From Mycosarcoma maydis (taxonomy: Eukaryota > Basidiomycota > Ustilaginomycetes > Ustilaginales), in contig NC_026494.1 of the NCBI RefSeq assembly GCF_000328475.2, forward strand, positions 496,001 through 560,000: a DNA stretch of 64,000 bases, written 5' to 3'. Below, in pieces: positions 38,101 through 43,854 of this stretch (the first letter of the stretch is position 1; each line of letters begins with the position of its first letter). The notes beneath the pieces were generated by a model. It saw nothing but the letters and a program-made list of their open reading frames with translations, was not told where the DNA came from and made no database searches. The position numbers were made by a program, and so were the translations under genes.

Positions 38101-39491
38101 GCTACGATGCTGAGAACCTCAGAGCCTGCCTTATCAATGTCCTCGAGGACGATCCATTTACCTTGGCGCAGAGCTCGCGTAAGGGCGCCTTCGGTCCACT
38201 CAAACTTGCCTGGCTCCGTGGGACTCGAAACAAACGAGCCAAGGAGCTGCTTGGCGTCGATACCAGACTGATCACCGAGTTGAATAGTGAGGAGATGGCT
38301 TGGCGTCGAGGCTGACTCAGGGCCTTTGAGCACCTGAGAGAGGTGTCGTATCAAGCTCGACTTGCCGCTCGAGGGGGGACCAGATAGGAGGACCGGATAG
38401 TTGAGACTCAGGCGGACGGCGAGTTCCGAGAGCGAAGGGGAGATACCCGTGGTCTCGATGAATCGGTCATTGACGGGGATGGCGTTATTAACAGCAGTGT
38501 AGCGACGAGAGCGCGTGAGTAGGACACCGCCGAGGCAACAGACCTGAGGTGACAGGTCGTCGGGAGAGAGCGCAATCCGTTTGTTGTCCGTCGCAGTTGC
38601 GACGGGGACATGCGGATCATAGGGGAATGATGGCATAAAGGCCACCTTGCGGCTTGAAAATGAGGATCGGTTGCGTTGTTTGCGTACGAATTCTTCGGTT
38701 TCGAGCGTCCACAGGTTGATACCAAGTGACTCGAAAGCAAGTGATGCTACGGCATCGATATTGTTTGGGATGCAAGAGCCAACGCCGATCGAATCAAGGC
38801 ACCTTTGCTGAAGTTCGAGTCGTCCTTTCTCACTGATGCGCTGCTGCATGGTGAAGAAGTGAAGAGCGAGCAAGCGCGTTGCAAGCAGATCTGATGTGTC
38901 CGTAGCGAGAACAATGCGATGGGCCCATTGGGTGTAGAAATGTCCGACTTGACCAGAGAGCGCGTTCGGTGCAGCTGCAACCAGTCTGTAAAGATCCAAA
39001 AGCACCTGATTGCGCACTTCAGTTGATGCTGTTGAAACCATCGAAGGCAGTGTGAGGAAGGCTGGACTGCTGACAAATGCGGTCAAGAGCTCGTAAATCT
39101 CTGGCGGAAAGACATCAATAAGCAGAGCAAATGCGTGTAGAATCTTTACCAGGGCTTCCAGATTGGGTCTATTGCTGCCATGAGATTGGTGCAAGGCTCG
39201 AACAAACAGATCCAGCAGGACCGGCTTGAATTGAGAGGCGACGGACAGGGTGCAGGTAGGCACGAGAAGTAGACTGCCGATACGATCCAAGGCCACCGAG
39301 GTTGGGGAGCCTACATTGAGAGCTCCGATCGCTTCTTCTACCACTGAAAGCACCTCCGCCTCCTGATGGCCAGACAATTCGGAACGCAAAGAGATGCAGT
39401 TTGTGTGTAGGTCGATATCCAGAGCTGAACGTCGTGGCGCTCTTGTGCATGCCTCGCCCTGGGCTGGCGTCATCAACGAGACGAGGCCCAT
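23196..39491 (-). CDS. MDN1: Midasin (Rea1), giant AAA+ ATPase of 60S ribosome assembly
   Basis: A single 16.3-kb exon encodes 5431 residues (yeast about 4910). The start at 39491 (MGLVSLM) is the first ATG; the open frame extends upstream only from a TTG. Six P-loops are visible: GPPSSGKSS (about 368), GETGTGKTT (773), GPTSAGKTS (1235), GETGAGKTS (1537), GSPGAGKTS (1951) and GPTGSGKTS (2263). A long helical linker follows, then a very acidic Asp/Glu/Gln region (about 4440-5070), and a C-terminal MIDAS domain with the metal motif DDSRSM near 5197. In yeast, Rea1 uses ATP to pull assembly factors (Rsa4, Ytm1) off nucleolar and nucleoplasmic pre-60S particles through the MIDAS. The gene is divergent from RPA12. 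Confidence 0.97.
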   Translation of the reverse strand: MGLVSLMTPAQGEACTRAPRRSALDIDLHTNCISLRSELSGHQEAEVLSVVEEAIGALNVGSPTSVALDRIGSLLLVPTCTLSVASQFKPVLLDLFVRALHQSHGSNRPNLEALVKILHAFALLIDVFPPEIYELLTAFVSSPAFLTLPSMVSTASTEVRNQVLLDLYRLVAAAPNALSGQVGHFYTQWAHRIVLATDTSDLLATRLLALHFFTMQQRISEKGRLELQQRCLDSIGVGSCIPNNIDAVASLAFESLGINLWTLETEEFVRKQRNRSSFSSRKVAFMPSFPYDPHVPVATATDNKRIALSPDDLSPQVCCLGGVLLTRSRRYTAVNNAIPVNDRFIETTGISPSLSELAVRLSLNYPVLLSGPPSSGKSSLIRHLSQVLKGPESASTPSHLLTIQLGDQSGIDAKQLLGSFVSSPTEPGKFEWTEGALTRALRQGKWIVLEDIDKAGSEVLSIVAQIVEQLGPTKALGSRISIDLGSRGKVPAGDGFAFFATRCIAFSSRNTASPSSAAFLGSSHWSEVFITSPSPDDVNSILRGKFPHLTCQQSSFVDRLVTTWYKLQHATQPSTTSSQATAKGVGSSSGSVRTATLRDLVKWCRRVEHLLSGEHTTLSDPLSNPVQQEEIFIEACDIFLGSVPPAQDVLATPSQLLKAANGKISDRYGSLVEMLAEELGLTSERAWWALKQRIPELSVKADESSSSLNLMGQTVDSAPSLIRVGRCELQRRSKATAKRAAPVSRKFAMTKPSLLLLEKLAVATALAEPVLLVGETGTGKTTVVQHLASLLGQPMVALNLSQQTESGDLLGSFKPLDPKIPATELHDEWSSLFARTFSARRNARFVDAERKAFVAGKWSRLALLWRESAKMASQRKRVTNGTYARDTPNGDVTTADAEGRPGSGSRKKRKTDRGAAEGSPADIDDARAEAELDREWVELDAKARDFGVQHGSNKKNLVFSFVEGPLVKALRNGDWILLDEINLAAAETLDSLNGLLQSPTSSITLTDRGDLEPIPRHPNFRLFACMNPATDVGKKDLPASLRSRFTELYVPSPDADRDALTAIVEKYIGEHTLGDRGAIMDVAECYAEIRQLAQQHQLADGANQRPHFSIRTLSRALTFATDIAPQYGLRRSLWEGFIMAFTLLLDDASARTVRAIVERYTLSKAKNARAIATFVPPAPKGASEGEFVQVGPFWLATGPAPLDVAEDYILTPSVQSKLVGLSRAALTRRSPVLIQGPTSAGKTSAVEYLARRTGHRFVRINNHEHTDIQEYIGSYASDPDSGKLSFQEGLLVKALRRGDWIVLDELNLAPTDVLEALNRLLDDNRELVIPETGEVIRPHPHFMLFATQNPPGLYAGRKVLSRAFRNRFLELHFDDVPRVELETILTNRCKIAPSYSSRIVGVFEELQKRRQAGRVFETKQAFVTLRDLFRWGNREAIGYQQLAENGYMLIAERARRTDDKNIIKEVIEKIMRVKLDVDRMYLLEGHESAATLARIGKGLGSSILSTLSSTSIVKTSAFQRLLCLVATSLRYNEPVLLVGETGAGKTSVCEVLATAFNRELHCVNCHQNTDTADLLGGQRPLRNRAAQQTLAKAACIDALNSLEILHDLHEESKLEDVSSFIEAVLSREPQQLASLDELQKDAARQTLQTALRSVYQASALFEWQDGPLVQAMRAGDHILLDEISLADDSVLERLNSVLEPARTLVLAERATSSSQLNSEADISTSQIIAADGFQVLATMNPGGDYGKKELSPALRNRFTEIWVPHVDIRNDLIQIISAQWKDARLLGWTEPIIDFSDWFVHQIGGRDQSGLGLRDLLVWASFMNELSVKTSLDPALAFAHGASLTIIDGLGALPATAAMTAAGLAQLRGRCLSKVAEMIAPHEYNPELSSLFEVDVSDEQLRIGPFTIPRGSSRLASQGSGSFSFGAKTSASNAMRVLRALSVPGKSVLLEGSPGAGKTSLITALAVAAARPLTRINLSDQTELVDLFGSDMPLEGGGPGEFAWRDAAFLTAMQQGEWVLLDEMNLASQAVLEGLNSCLDHRGTVYVPELGRSFTKHPDFRIFAAQNPHHQGGGRKGLPKSFLNRFIKVHIEELTDEDILAISSHLYPNFDAGQLQKMIQFNFALHHEVVVKHSFGRIGAPWEFNLRDLMRWLDLLHSDLGLNMIGDPIEHLASLYLQRFRTSSDRQAARELFRKSFGGHSAQNSRILSTVTAGHLRIGHAVMPRKPALTATRHRLVLLQSQLPVLEALMDCVHKEWLAILVGPTGSGKTSIVRLLAQLAGARLEEFQMNSGTDTMDLIGTFEQYDPQGRTRHVLSALLLEMQRCFERIAASDNEHFAAFLAARDMLETAVVSPAGAFNTESLSTSIEAVQIAATQINDVALRTALEDAFALAIELRSQDSQKATGRFEWIDGPLLRALQEGHWLMLDNANLCSASVLDRLNSLFEVDGSLVISERGVVDGKVPVIRPHPNFRVFMCLDPKHGELSRAMRNRGIEIALIPHRDAASSDVKRLTQLCGVDSITPSGTTSLTQRLLMDASLRAQLVQRGLEEQDALDVDTSLAESHREAAIWATGQLMLTNAWLASASLPLFLAGVQESGSEARTSLLVRLSSPKALLLTWQVMSRCLPSVSSSTSVLLQEVISSPTRLLTFRQALQCNLVDTNRISSELGDAFALDLRYDDNLLRLLESQSPPTQVISVLLAAMHQRLEAQQILERASTKRMQDLSILERSARLSSTAMVHDEDQATTAVRNVFPLIVAVHRMVLASVQSDRIAALPASTLRQVALLLRSAGYLQSLCMVSELDFSSIQILVRFMSDLLREICAGGVDSDSNLTQTIETLGGSLELTSGKALFAIWSLFGADEGMQTNLYRLICDELTRLPAAAGGDLLKNALDVAATLCIAGKQSAAPSQWRDMMQLGWQTLKMIRSYSNKEAIQSQMQAAVKSAATATAEATLLNLSEVSIKTPSCLEGKSQMNRMKLIMQLLESHHMPSVQAAAAPCKSALWALESGSAPSNALLSDFSWIRRFWPGDASQATTSHGPAHMLRPATLHALLESRFGARSLIEKALHDATVARMVKSVSAALPASSPSREKKLVSILARFISLISETLYNAALKDLTEFALPSWKPVYGLRDCSVVLKDLLESGQGRLSESTSAALSEWILTLENDLEPALSDSTETSDATLLGRAWISVSLSLMRLYLPNVALDPIVARRTMADLGDFCRAQLQDALELEMYAESVVTGETDNHVIRDLQAQIHETWMQLKTQNSERAQAWRKPNLKLLSQFYRETSSFLRDVLTVERVDNLVQALLSGPSEQAEQREASLQASLLSFGDRLRKTFAELRDMVEPIVASLLQLQLGLRLVRQASRAASAPEDVKQRGAIVTALVTFPTAHSTTLLRQADLSNQLQARSEVSASLLIVSTASVAYDHTSLGTAALEDPETMRKVSRGYERIFQLWALDRERAKRQEEEASSLYKSRKIEESIELDAEAEEKEFRSLFPEYDEDVLEGARPDPAASTGPEQSKYKGMLLPPPRFLSILHAHMAIFGPPLLKASSDLYRHERDTLVTKLMRQHHENWSETIDKAGAAFGLSAAIDDQLASNQTAKDFNFYLDSRPSESRKAIAIVEELRTRLTVLIQEWPEQMVLQHIRDRCDAVLRLDAASPVAKMLSALEQLLTHTEDWEGFASKETSIQANRERISAQIIEWRRLELTCWAELLDTQARTFRDELGEWWFRVYEILIRGTRAASADGPVAFKAHVEQLIDAVDQFVRSSPLGQFDARLSLLESYGRFIEHLVRLAPPKESQGLKEVGTVLQNVTTFFRQFDERISSNLHSQRAVLEKDIMGFIKLASWKDINIHALKQSAQKTHRQLHKTLRKFRDILRQPVDPMLASHLDALTRREMPTLSMDSLSQRRVFGVNEMLSQAWTQAVSCASHNQSAPEHIRNMSKTLSVLQNMSVDRLWPALLQPTSVATSIADLADEIVDRQQQLAKLTPAFSKEDNEKAIKNLTARKRKAWSDLLKELRRIGLSSFAKTDMAAMNQSVMFIYTRPSLLAACPASISNEPFSALERLFFRLLAALPKVRDSLQNHTPDLSTAELQRGVNYIEHVTHLVLMERDRMHFELQTLSLIERFTARMQDLYAADLGTASRASRSAPFQTLADFLARLANALGEIKAQAPKFLAASAFQATGGDSFVGHLPSVAAKLEQTARYIERMANTARNGGNSLFFITEQERFSIEACRKDVEDLQQDLFDHVQVLPALEALLHPVWEWTSQSLPLFDRCLATLTAPLKGSCQPEDLVQQANTVISAVLQVAQDIRRTGSAASTRQEASDEGAEDLSDKVIPTELQILQSQQALLRSSSVLSEVEKLSHMSQQLARDTDVEKLVHVQLTGVYPFLHEYAELVRAHLLSSANFSRSLLKLDHTLCHLLTALSSKGFCKPPEEQQNDDDGQGEDGEQLEGGTGLGDGSGAKDITDQMEDDDEIEELQKDDPADEGDEGDKTEREKNAKEADQDFGGDLEDISVDGDDDDAGSDRGDEGDEQEPEDAVGDVDPLDPNAVDEKLWDGNDEDQDDKKDAPEDKTNKDLGADNSDSKEAESVPKADDAGSANDDQKQEQPAEGSRDEHQKAEDDPSQEQTAADQQDGQDELSEPEDDDGEEGQGAEEKENEEAEAQGEGGGRQLDQEAEQGDNLNLDDDLNMDGGDGESDGDRTEDDDGLDDFSDIEKMPDDDHRDDKSDDKTMKDLVDDAAVEDKKQTEETAEGEAAEEEAEEDTKVDKDQGQDAMDEDGEEEGSEPDSKHQRPDNDDPAGGQLDQVDPFDVDAVDQGADNGGEDDSANQQQSSRSQRGRRVDARNDQSQAEQGLDMDDAAHAAPQESAEKPPAAGQNGARAPKAEHEETSADAEQDGKAEVDPNPLRRMGDALEQFRRRLQQIQDAREDEEDQASGNKAEHDGEGLPEDADVEHIANDDAAELQALGAAQEQDEVRKLGEFGIEDEDESLGAKPRGTDVDEQEEPEQHEAQPLPDQPAKDQHNEADDDGQQKAFMPSDLKPPSAPLVSEQEAPLDHDGDANMADEVQVMKEMDDDEAMTPLPDDVRQKADDEVQQQLEAFRDAASSEERLARAGDLWRSYASLTADLAFSLCEQLRLILAPTLATRLNGDFRTGKRLNMRKIVPFIASDFAKDKIWLRRTKPSSREYQVMLAIDDSRSMAESRSAHLAYQTLALVAGALSRLEVGDVSICRFGEEVDSLHDFGKGNFNDQNGAHVIDRLGFQQRKTNVLKLVEESLETLAEARSSRSSSSASQGGDLWQLEIIISDGICQDHVKLRSLLRRAAEQRVMLVFVVIDSLQPTPAVPSGASTPVGKSAAAQQGRSSILDMTNASYYTDANGRLQLKMERYMDTFPFDYYVVVREVEALPEVLSATLRQWVEKIRETES

Positions 39492-40190
39492 GGTGCCGGG
39501 TCGCGACACGGGTGGTCGACTTTGAGTTTGTGGTATTATGAGCGAGTAGCGGCTCTGATCATGTGTTGTGAGAGAAAGGCTGAAAGATGCGTCCAGCAAG
39601 GTCGTTGATCGCTAGCAATGTCGAAGTCACCGAGTCGTGATCGTTGCTGTGTTGGTACTTGGGGGCGGAAGATCGTTCACCGGTGTTGAACTTGAGCAAC
39701 GGCTCGACGTCGTCTCTGACAGGACCTTGTGCTATTTCCCTGCTTATTGTTGCCTTTTATGGTTTGCTTCAGCATGGAAAGTTGATGGTGTCGATGAGCA
39801 AATTGTTCGACCAGGCTGCCAACAAGTTACTCGCAACCATCAGCGCAGCAATCGTGATTCAAGAACCCTCGTGCCTTGCTGTTTTCCTGCTTTCTTCCTG
39901 ATTTTTTTTTTTTTTTTTTTTTCCCTATCCGTGATCCGTGTTTTTTTTTGGTAGTGTAGTCGTGACTGTCTTTTGGCCTCCACCGCGCTTTGGTGCGAAG
40001 TTTTTCATCTGGATATGAGCCAGAAAACCCTAAAAAAACAAAGTCGTGAGTGGGGATCGTCCCACTTCCGATTTCCGAGATTCGAGTTGAACTTTTTCTT
40101 CTCATTCACATTGGGTGTCACACGCCATTCTCCTTCTACTTCTTGTCCTGTCCAAGCATCACTTGCAGCTTGCAACTCGCTCACTACAAG
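39492..40190. promoter_or_regulatory. Divergent promoter region between MDN1 and RPA12
   Basis: 699 bp separate two ribosome-biogenesis genes. The region contains a 21-T run (39902-39922), a 9-T run (39941-39949), and CGATGAGC at 39792-39799, which contains the core of the PAC element of fungal rRNA-synthesis genes. No clear RRPE partner was seen. GTCGTGACTGTC near 39959 resembles the dispersed 13-mer. Shared control is inference. Confidence 0.5.
39902..39922. repeat. Poly(T) tract
   Basis: 21 consecutive T in the MDN1/RPA12 divergent promoter. Poly(dA:dT) tracts commonly exclude nucleosomes in fungi. Confidence 0.85.
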
Positions 40191-40770
40191 ATGTCGGCGC
40201 TGCCAGGTGAGCACAGAGATCCAAATTGTCTCCGTCCTGAGACAACCTTCTTTGTTTACTGACATTGTTCAACATTCATGACATTGTTCGACTGTACAGA
40301 TAAGATTGGCTCCCTCCTCTTCTGCCCAAACTGTGGCTCGTTACTCGATGTCCCCGGTGATGAAGACATGATTAAGTGTGCTCCATGTGGTGCTGTTCAG
40401 AATGCCAAGGGTAGGTCGACTGTTTGAAGATTGCAGAGTCACCTCGCCAACAGGCTCAGCTGACCTCCTTTCAACCCTTCTCATCTCGTCGCGTTCCAAT
40501 AACCAAGTCTACGACAATCTTTCGATCGTTACGCGCTCTCACCCATCCGCCTTTCCTTCAGCGCTACGACAAAAGCGTCAGTTGGTCAATACAGCAGCTG
40601 CCCTAGGTGATGACAAGAAGCCGCAAGAGGCTACTATCAAGGAAAAGTGTCCGGGATGCGGCAACGACGAGATGAACTTCCATACTCTTCAGCTCCGTTC
40701 TGCTGATGAAGGTACAACCGTTTTTTACGATTGCCCCAAATGTGGCTACAAGTTCAGCCAAAACAACTGA
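40191..40770 (+). CDS. RPA12: RNA polymerase I subunit Rpa12 (three exons: 40191-40206, 40300-40410, 40508-40770)
   Basis: This small Pol I subunit has an N-terminal Zn ribbon and a C-terminal TFIIS-like ribbon that supports RNA cleavage. Splicing gives 129 residues (yeast 125). Exon 1 is only 16 nt (MSALP plus one base). Introns of 93 and 97 nt are GT-AG and both in phase 1. The N ribbon is CPNCGSLLDVPGDEDMIKCAPC. The linker VTRSHPSAFPSALRQKR is conserved and fixes the exon 3 acceptor at 40507. The C ribbon is CPGCGNDEMNFHTLQLRSADEGTTVFY ... CPKCGYKF, with the catalytic RSADE acidic loop. It is convergent with ATG7, 174 bp away. Confidence 0.95.
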
Positions 40771-40944
40771 ACAGGCCCGACGTGGGACCGTGGACGCTCA
40801 AGTCGGTTCAACAACAACTTCCAATCTACGCTTTGCATTTCTTTCGGTTCGGTGACAGTCACAAGTGTATTATTATAGTTCATTTCTCTTTTCAACTCTG
40901 TTGTACAGCATCTTTGACCAAGCTTCGCGCAAAGACATGGTCGA

Positions 40945-43224
40945 TCAAAAACCTTCGTCTTCGTCATCTTGGACGTCCCAGTCGACTGCAGCCTCCATCT
41001 CGTCGGCCTCTTGGTACATCTTGTCGAGTCCTGTCAGATGTTCCAGGTACTTGTCCTCGTTCATAGCTCTCAGTATCATCTCGAAGCCTTCTGTGCGGTA
41101 CGCGTCGACCACTGCTGCGCTGCAACCGGTACAGCGGTCATACGCTTGACCGACCACCCTCAGCGTATTGAACTGCGCTAAGAATCCGCGAAGCTGATGC
41201 GGCACGATGCCGAGAACCGTGGTGGCATCGGCGATCGCCTGCGCATCTTCTATGCCTTGTCTCAATGATTCACCGGCCGTGGCGGGAGCGTGCAAACCAA
41301 GCTCATGCTGCAGCACAGAGACCATCAGCTCGACTGCCGATGCTCCAGCAATTGCAGCCAATCCGGGCCTTGTCACGGTACACATTTGGTCCAGTGTCCG
41401 ATCGGTGAGAGAATCCGAAGGCGCCACCACATCATTACAGAAGTAGCAACCCAGTCGTCCGTGCCAGCTCTGTTTGGCGTCCTTACCTTTGCTCGCCTTG
41501 CTCGCGTCAGGCGCTACACCAGTAACACTTTCGGCTGATTGAGGCGGAGCACCGTGGCGCATCACTAGGTAGCTGTCGAATCCAAGTGCAGCGTTGATGA
41601 CAAGCTTGGATTTTGCAGCGCCCAGCAGAGTCGGCAACCATCGACTCTCTCTCGAATCCATGAGCAAGTAGATGACGTCGTGCTCATCCACCAACTTTTC
41701 CAGCCGTCCGACGTCTTCTCTTACCTGCGGCTCAGCGATCGGCGCCACTGGGTGACCCGGCATCGGAATTGACAAGCTGATACCTTGTGCATCGATGCCG
41801 GGATAGATGCGCTTCAATCGCCTTGCTGCGCACTCGGCTTTGGGCTGTCCACCTTCGAGGCAATCTTCAAAGTCGAACAGTGGCTGCCGAACCGGGTTCG
41901 AGAATGACACTTTTGCCGAGTCGACCAGCGTGATCTGGCGGATGCCCCATCCAAGCAGAGAGCGCGCTACATAACAACCCAGCGTCCCTGCACCGAGCAA
42001 TAGGCAGCGCGTGTTTTGGATCGTCTCAAGCTTGATCTCGGGCATGATTCGCCAGCGCATGAGTTTGAGATTGAGGTCGACTGCTTGATCGGCCAGCTTT
42101 CTCGGATCCATCAGGGGTCCAAGATCGGCCACCTTGGGCGCTAATTTGCCCTGCGCGTTGCGTTCCCATCCCACTCCGTTAGGCAATTGTACGTTGTTCT
42201 GCTTGCAGGTGAGCCTGGTCCTTCTACCGTCGAGTTCAAGTCCCATGGTTGAGACACCGTCTGTAGTGTTCGACACTGGTAATCGCACTTTCCCAAAAAC
42301 ACTCCTTGTTTGACCAAATGTGAGCCCACTGGCGGCGTTAGCAATCTCATCCTTCCAGCAAATTACTTGAGCTTCTTCCACGCCAAAGCGTGCATGCAGG
42401 TATGCCAAGAGGTTGCGCAAAGGCCAGCCCGGAGTTTGTGATGTGCCCGAGGGATCGACAAATCCAACATAACGCTCACTTTCCGCCACCCCATCGAAGA
42501 AAGAAGCGTACGTCGAGATCCTGCCGCATTGTCCAACTTTTCCGACTGCAGCCTTGAAAAGGAAGAAACCTCTTCTGACGCTTTGCTGCTGAACCCAGCT
42601 TGCAATCACGCTGTAGTCAACCTCGTTCAGCTGTGTTGAGATGGGCTTCCAGACTTTGTCGACACCTTCTGCATCGTCGATAACCTCCCACGGAGGATTT
42701 GTTGTGAGAGCGGGATAGGCAAACCAGTAGTAAAACTTGAACTTTTTGAGGTCTGCGAAAGTGAGTGCCAAAAACGTGGTCAAGAAGACCTCTGGGTCTT
42801 GTTGTTCGTCTGTCAATCCTTTCCATATCCCTCGGACCGTGTTGTCGAAAATGAATTGCTTGTCCGCATTGCGAAATGATTCGATTGTGTTGAAGTTTTG
42901 TAGGAACCCACGGGCTGCGATGCCAGGACAGGACTGTTGTACGGCGGATAACGATGTGACCGCGGAGCAAGATGTTGACCTGAAACTGATCGAGTCGTGT
43001 GACATATCACTTTGGAGACTCGCAGCATCTAGGCTGATCTGGCTTCCGAGCGACACAGACTCTCCTGTCTGACGATCGAGTACCACTTTGCCGGCGGTGT
43101 AGTGAGCATGGATAGCGACAGCATCATCGCTGAGCTGAAGCTTGTCAATCTTAAGCGACGAGAGCTCCTGCCAGAAGGTCGGATGGATGTTTGTACTGAA
43201 GGGTACAAACTTGAGGATCGCCAT
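40945..43224 (-). CDS. ATG7: Autophagy E1-like activating enzyme Atg7
   Basis: This enzyme activates Atg8 and Atg12 with ATP and passes them to Atg3 and Atg10 in the cytoplasm. The ATG at 43224 (MAILKFVPFSTNIHPTFWQEL) fits the family N-terminus and gives 759 residues; upstream in-frame sequence lacks similarity. The N-terminal domain contains LTFADLKKFKFYYWFAYPA. The adenylation domain has the nucleotide loop LLLGAGTLGCYVARSLLGWG at about 408-427. The catalytic cysteine lies in RTLDQMCTVTRPGLA (Cys615). The tail is acidic (DWDVQDDEDEGF), like the Atg8-binding tails of fungal Atg7. No introns. It is convergent with RPA12. Confidence 0.96.
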   Translation of the reverse strand: MAILKFVPFSTNIHPTFWQELSSLKIDKLQLSDDAVAIHAHYTAGKVVLDRQTGESVSLGSQISLDAASLQSDMSHDSISFRSTSCSAVTSLSAVQQSCPGIAARGFLQNFNTIESFRNADKQFIFDNTVRGIWKGLTDEQQDPEVFLTTFLALTFADLKKFKFYYWFAYPALTTNPPWEVIDDAEGVDKVWKPISTQLNEVDYSVIASWVQQQSVRRGFFLFKAAVGKVGQCGRISTYASFFDGVAESERYVGFVDPSGTSQTPGWPLRNLLAYLHARFGVEEAQVICWKDEIANAASGLTFGQTRSVFGKVRLPVSNTTDGVSTMGLELDGRRTRLTCKQNNVQLPNGVGWERNAQGKLAPKVADLGPLMDPRKLADQAVDLNLKLMRWRIMPEIKLETIQNTRCLLLGAGTLGCYVARSLLGWGIRQITLVDSAKVSFSNPVRQPLFDFEDCLEGGQPKAECAARRLKRIYPGIDAQGISLSIPMPGHPVAPIAEPQVREDVGRLEKLVDEHDVIYLLMDSRESRWLPTLLGAAKSKLVINAALGFDSYLVMRHGAPPQSAESVTGVAPDASKASKGKDAKQSWHGRLGCYFCNDVVAPSDSLTDRTLDQMCTVTRPGLAAIAGASAVELMVSVLQHELGLHAPATAGESLRQGIEDAQAIADATTVLGIVPHQLRGFLAQFNTLRVVGQAYDRCTGCSAAVVDAYRTEGFEMILRAMNEDKYLEHLTGLDKMYQEADEMEAAVDWDVQDDEDEGF

Positions 43225-43854
43225 TACGGACCAGCTTCGTGTATACAGCGTTGTAACTTGATGGAAAAAGGATTGGTTAGATCTGACTGGGATCAGCCTA
43301 GCGCCAGCAGATGGGGGAGGATATGGTGGCGTGACACAGAAATACCACAAGAGTCACAAGTCATGAGTCACGAGTGTCGCAGTTGACTTTGGCTGGCTCA
43401 GGGTCTCTGAAAGGGTCCAAAACGTGAAACGCTGAATCAAGAGTCTCAGTCTGGCTCGTGCCCAGCGCAGCGGCACTCGTGACTGTGGCAGCGCGTAATA
43501 CGTGTTTATTGTGGGATCGCATGCGCTCAATCGTGATTAGGGTAAATCCCAGAGCTATCGAGCTATACCGGCTATTGCAGCAAGATGTATTCGTCCTCAA
43601 GACGTCACTCAGAATCATTGTGACCGACTGCGTTCCTGCAAGTGCACATCCATGGCTGTGAGGCCCTTGAGATCGATGAGACCGAAAGAATGACAGCTTC
43701 GCGGGAGAACCGGGAATATGAAATGGTGCTAGAAATACAACAAGAAACGATGTTTCTAAAATGAACTCGGCGTCGCGGACGTCGTAGGCTGCTTGCGAGG
43801 ATTACAGATAAGTTAACGCAGAGGTGTGAGATACGCGAAGCGAAGTGTCAGGGG
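43225..43854. other. Intergenic region between ATG7 and CEG1
   Basis: 630 bp containing the ATG7 promoter and the CEG1 3' end. It contains AATCGTGATT at 43529-43538, the 13-mer ACTCGTGACTGTG at 43475-43487, and several GAGTCAC/AGTCATGAGTCACGAGT variants near 43352-43376. No coding feature was seen. Confidence 0.5.
43475..43487. repeat. Dispersed 13-mer ACTCGTGACTGTG
   Basis: Exact match to 19723-19735 and 54546-54558. It lies about 250 bp upstream of the ATG7 start. Confidence 0.7.

Noticed and set aside
39492..39599. Extended N-terminus of midasin
   Set aside because: The longer frame opens with TTG, not ATG; the first ATG is at 39491.
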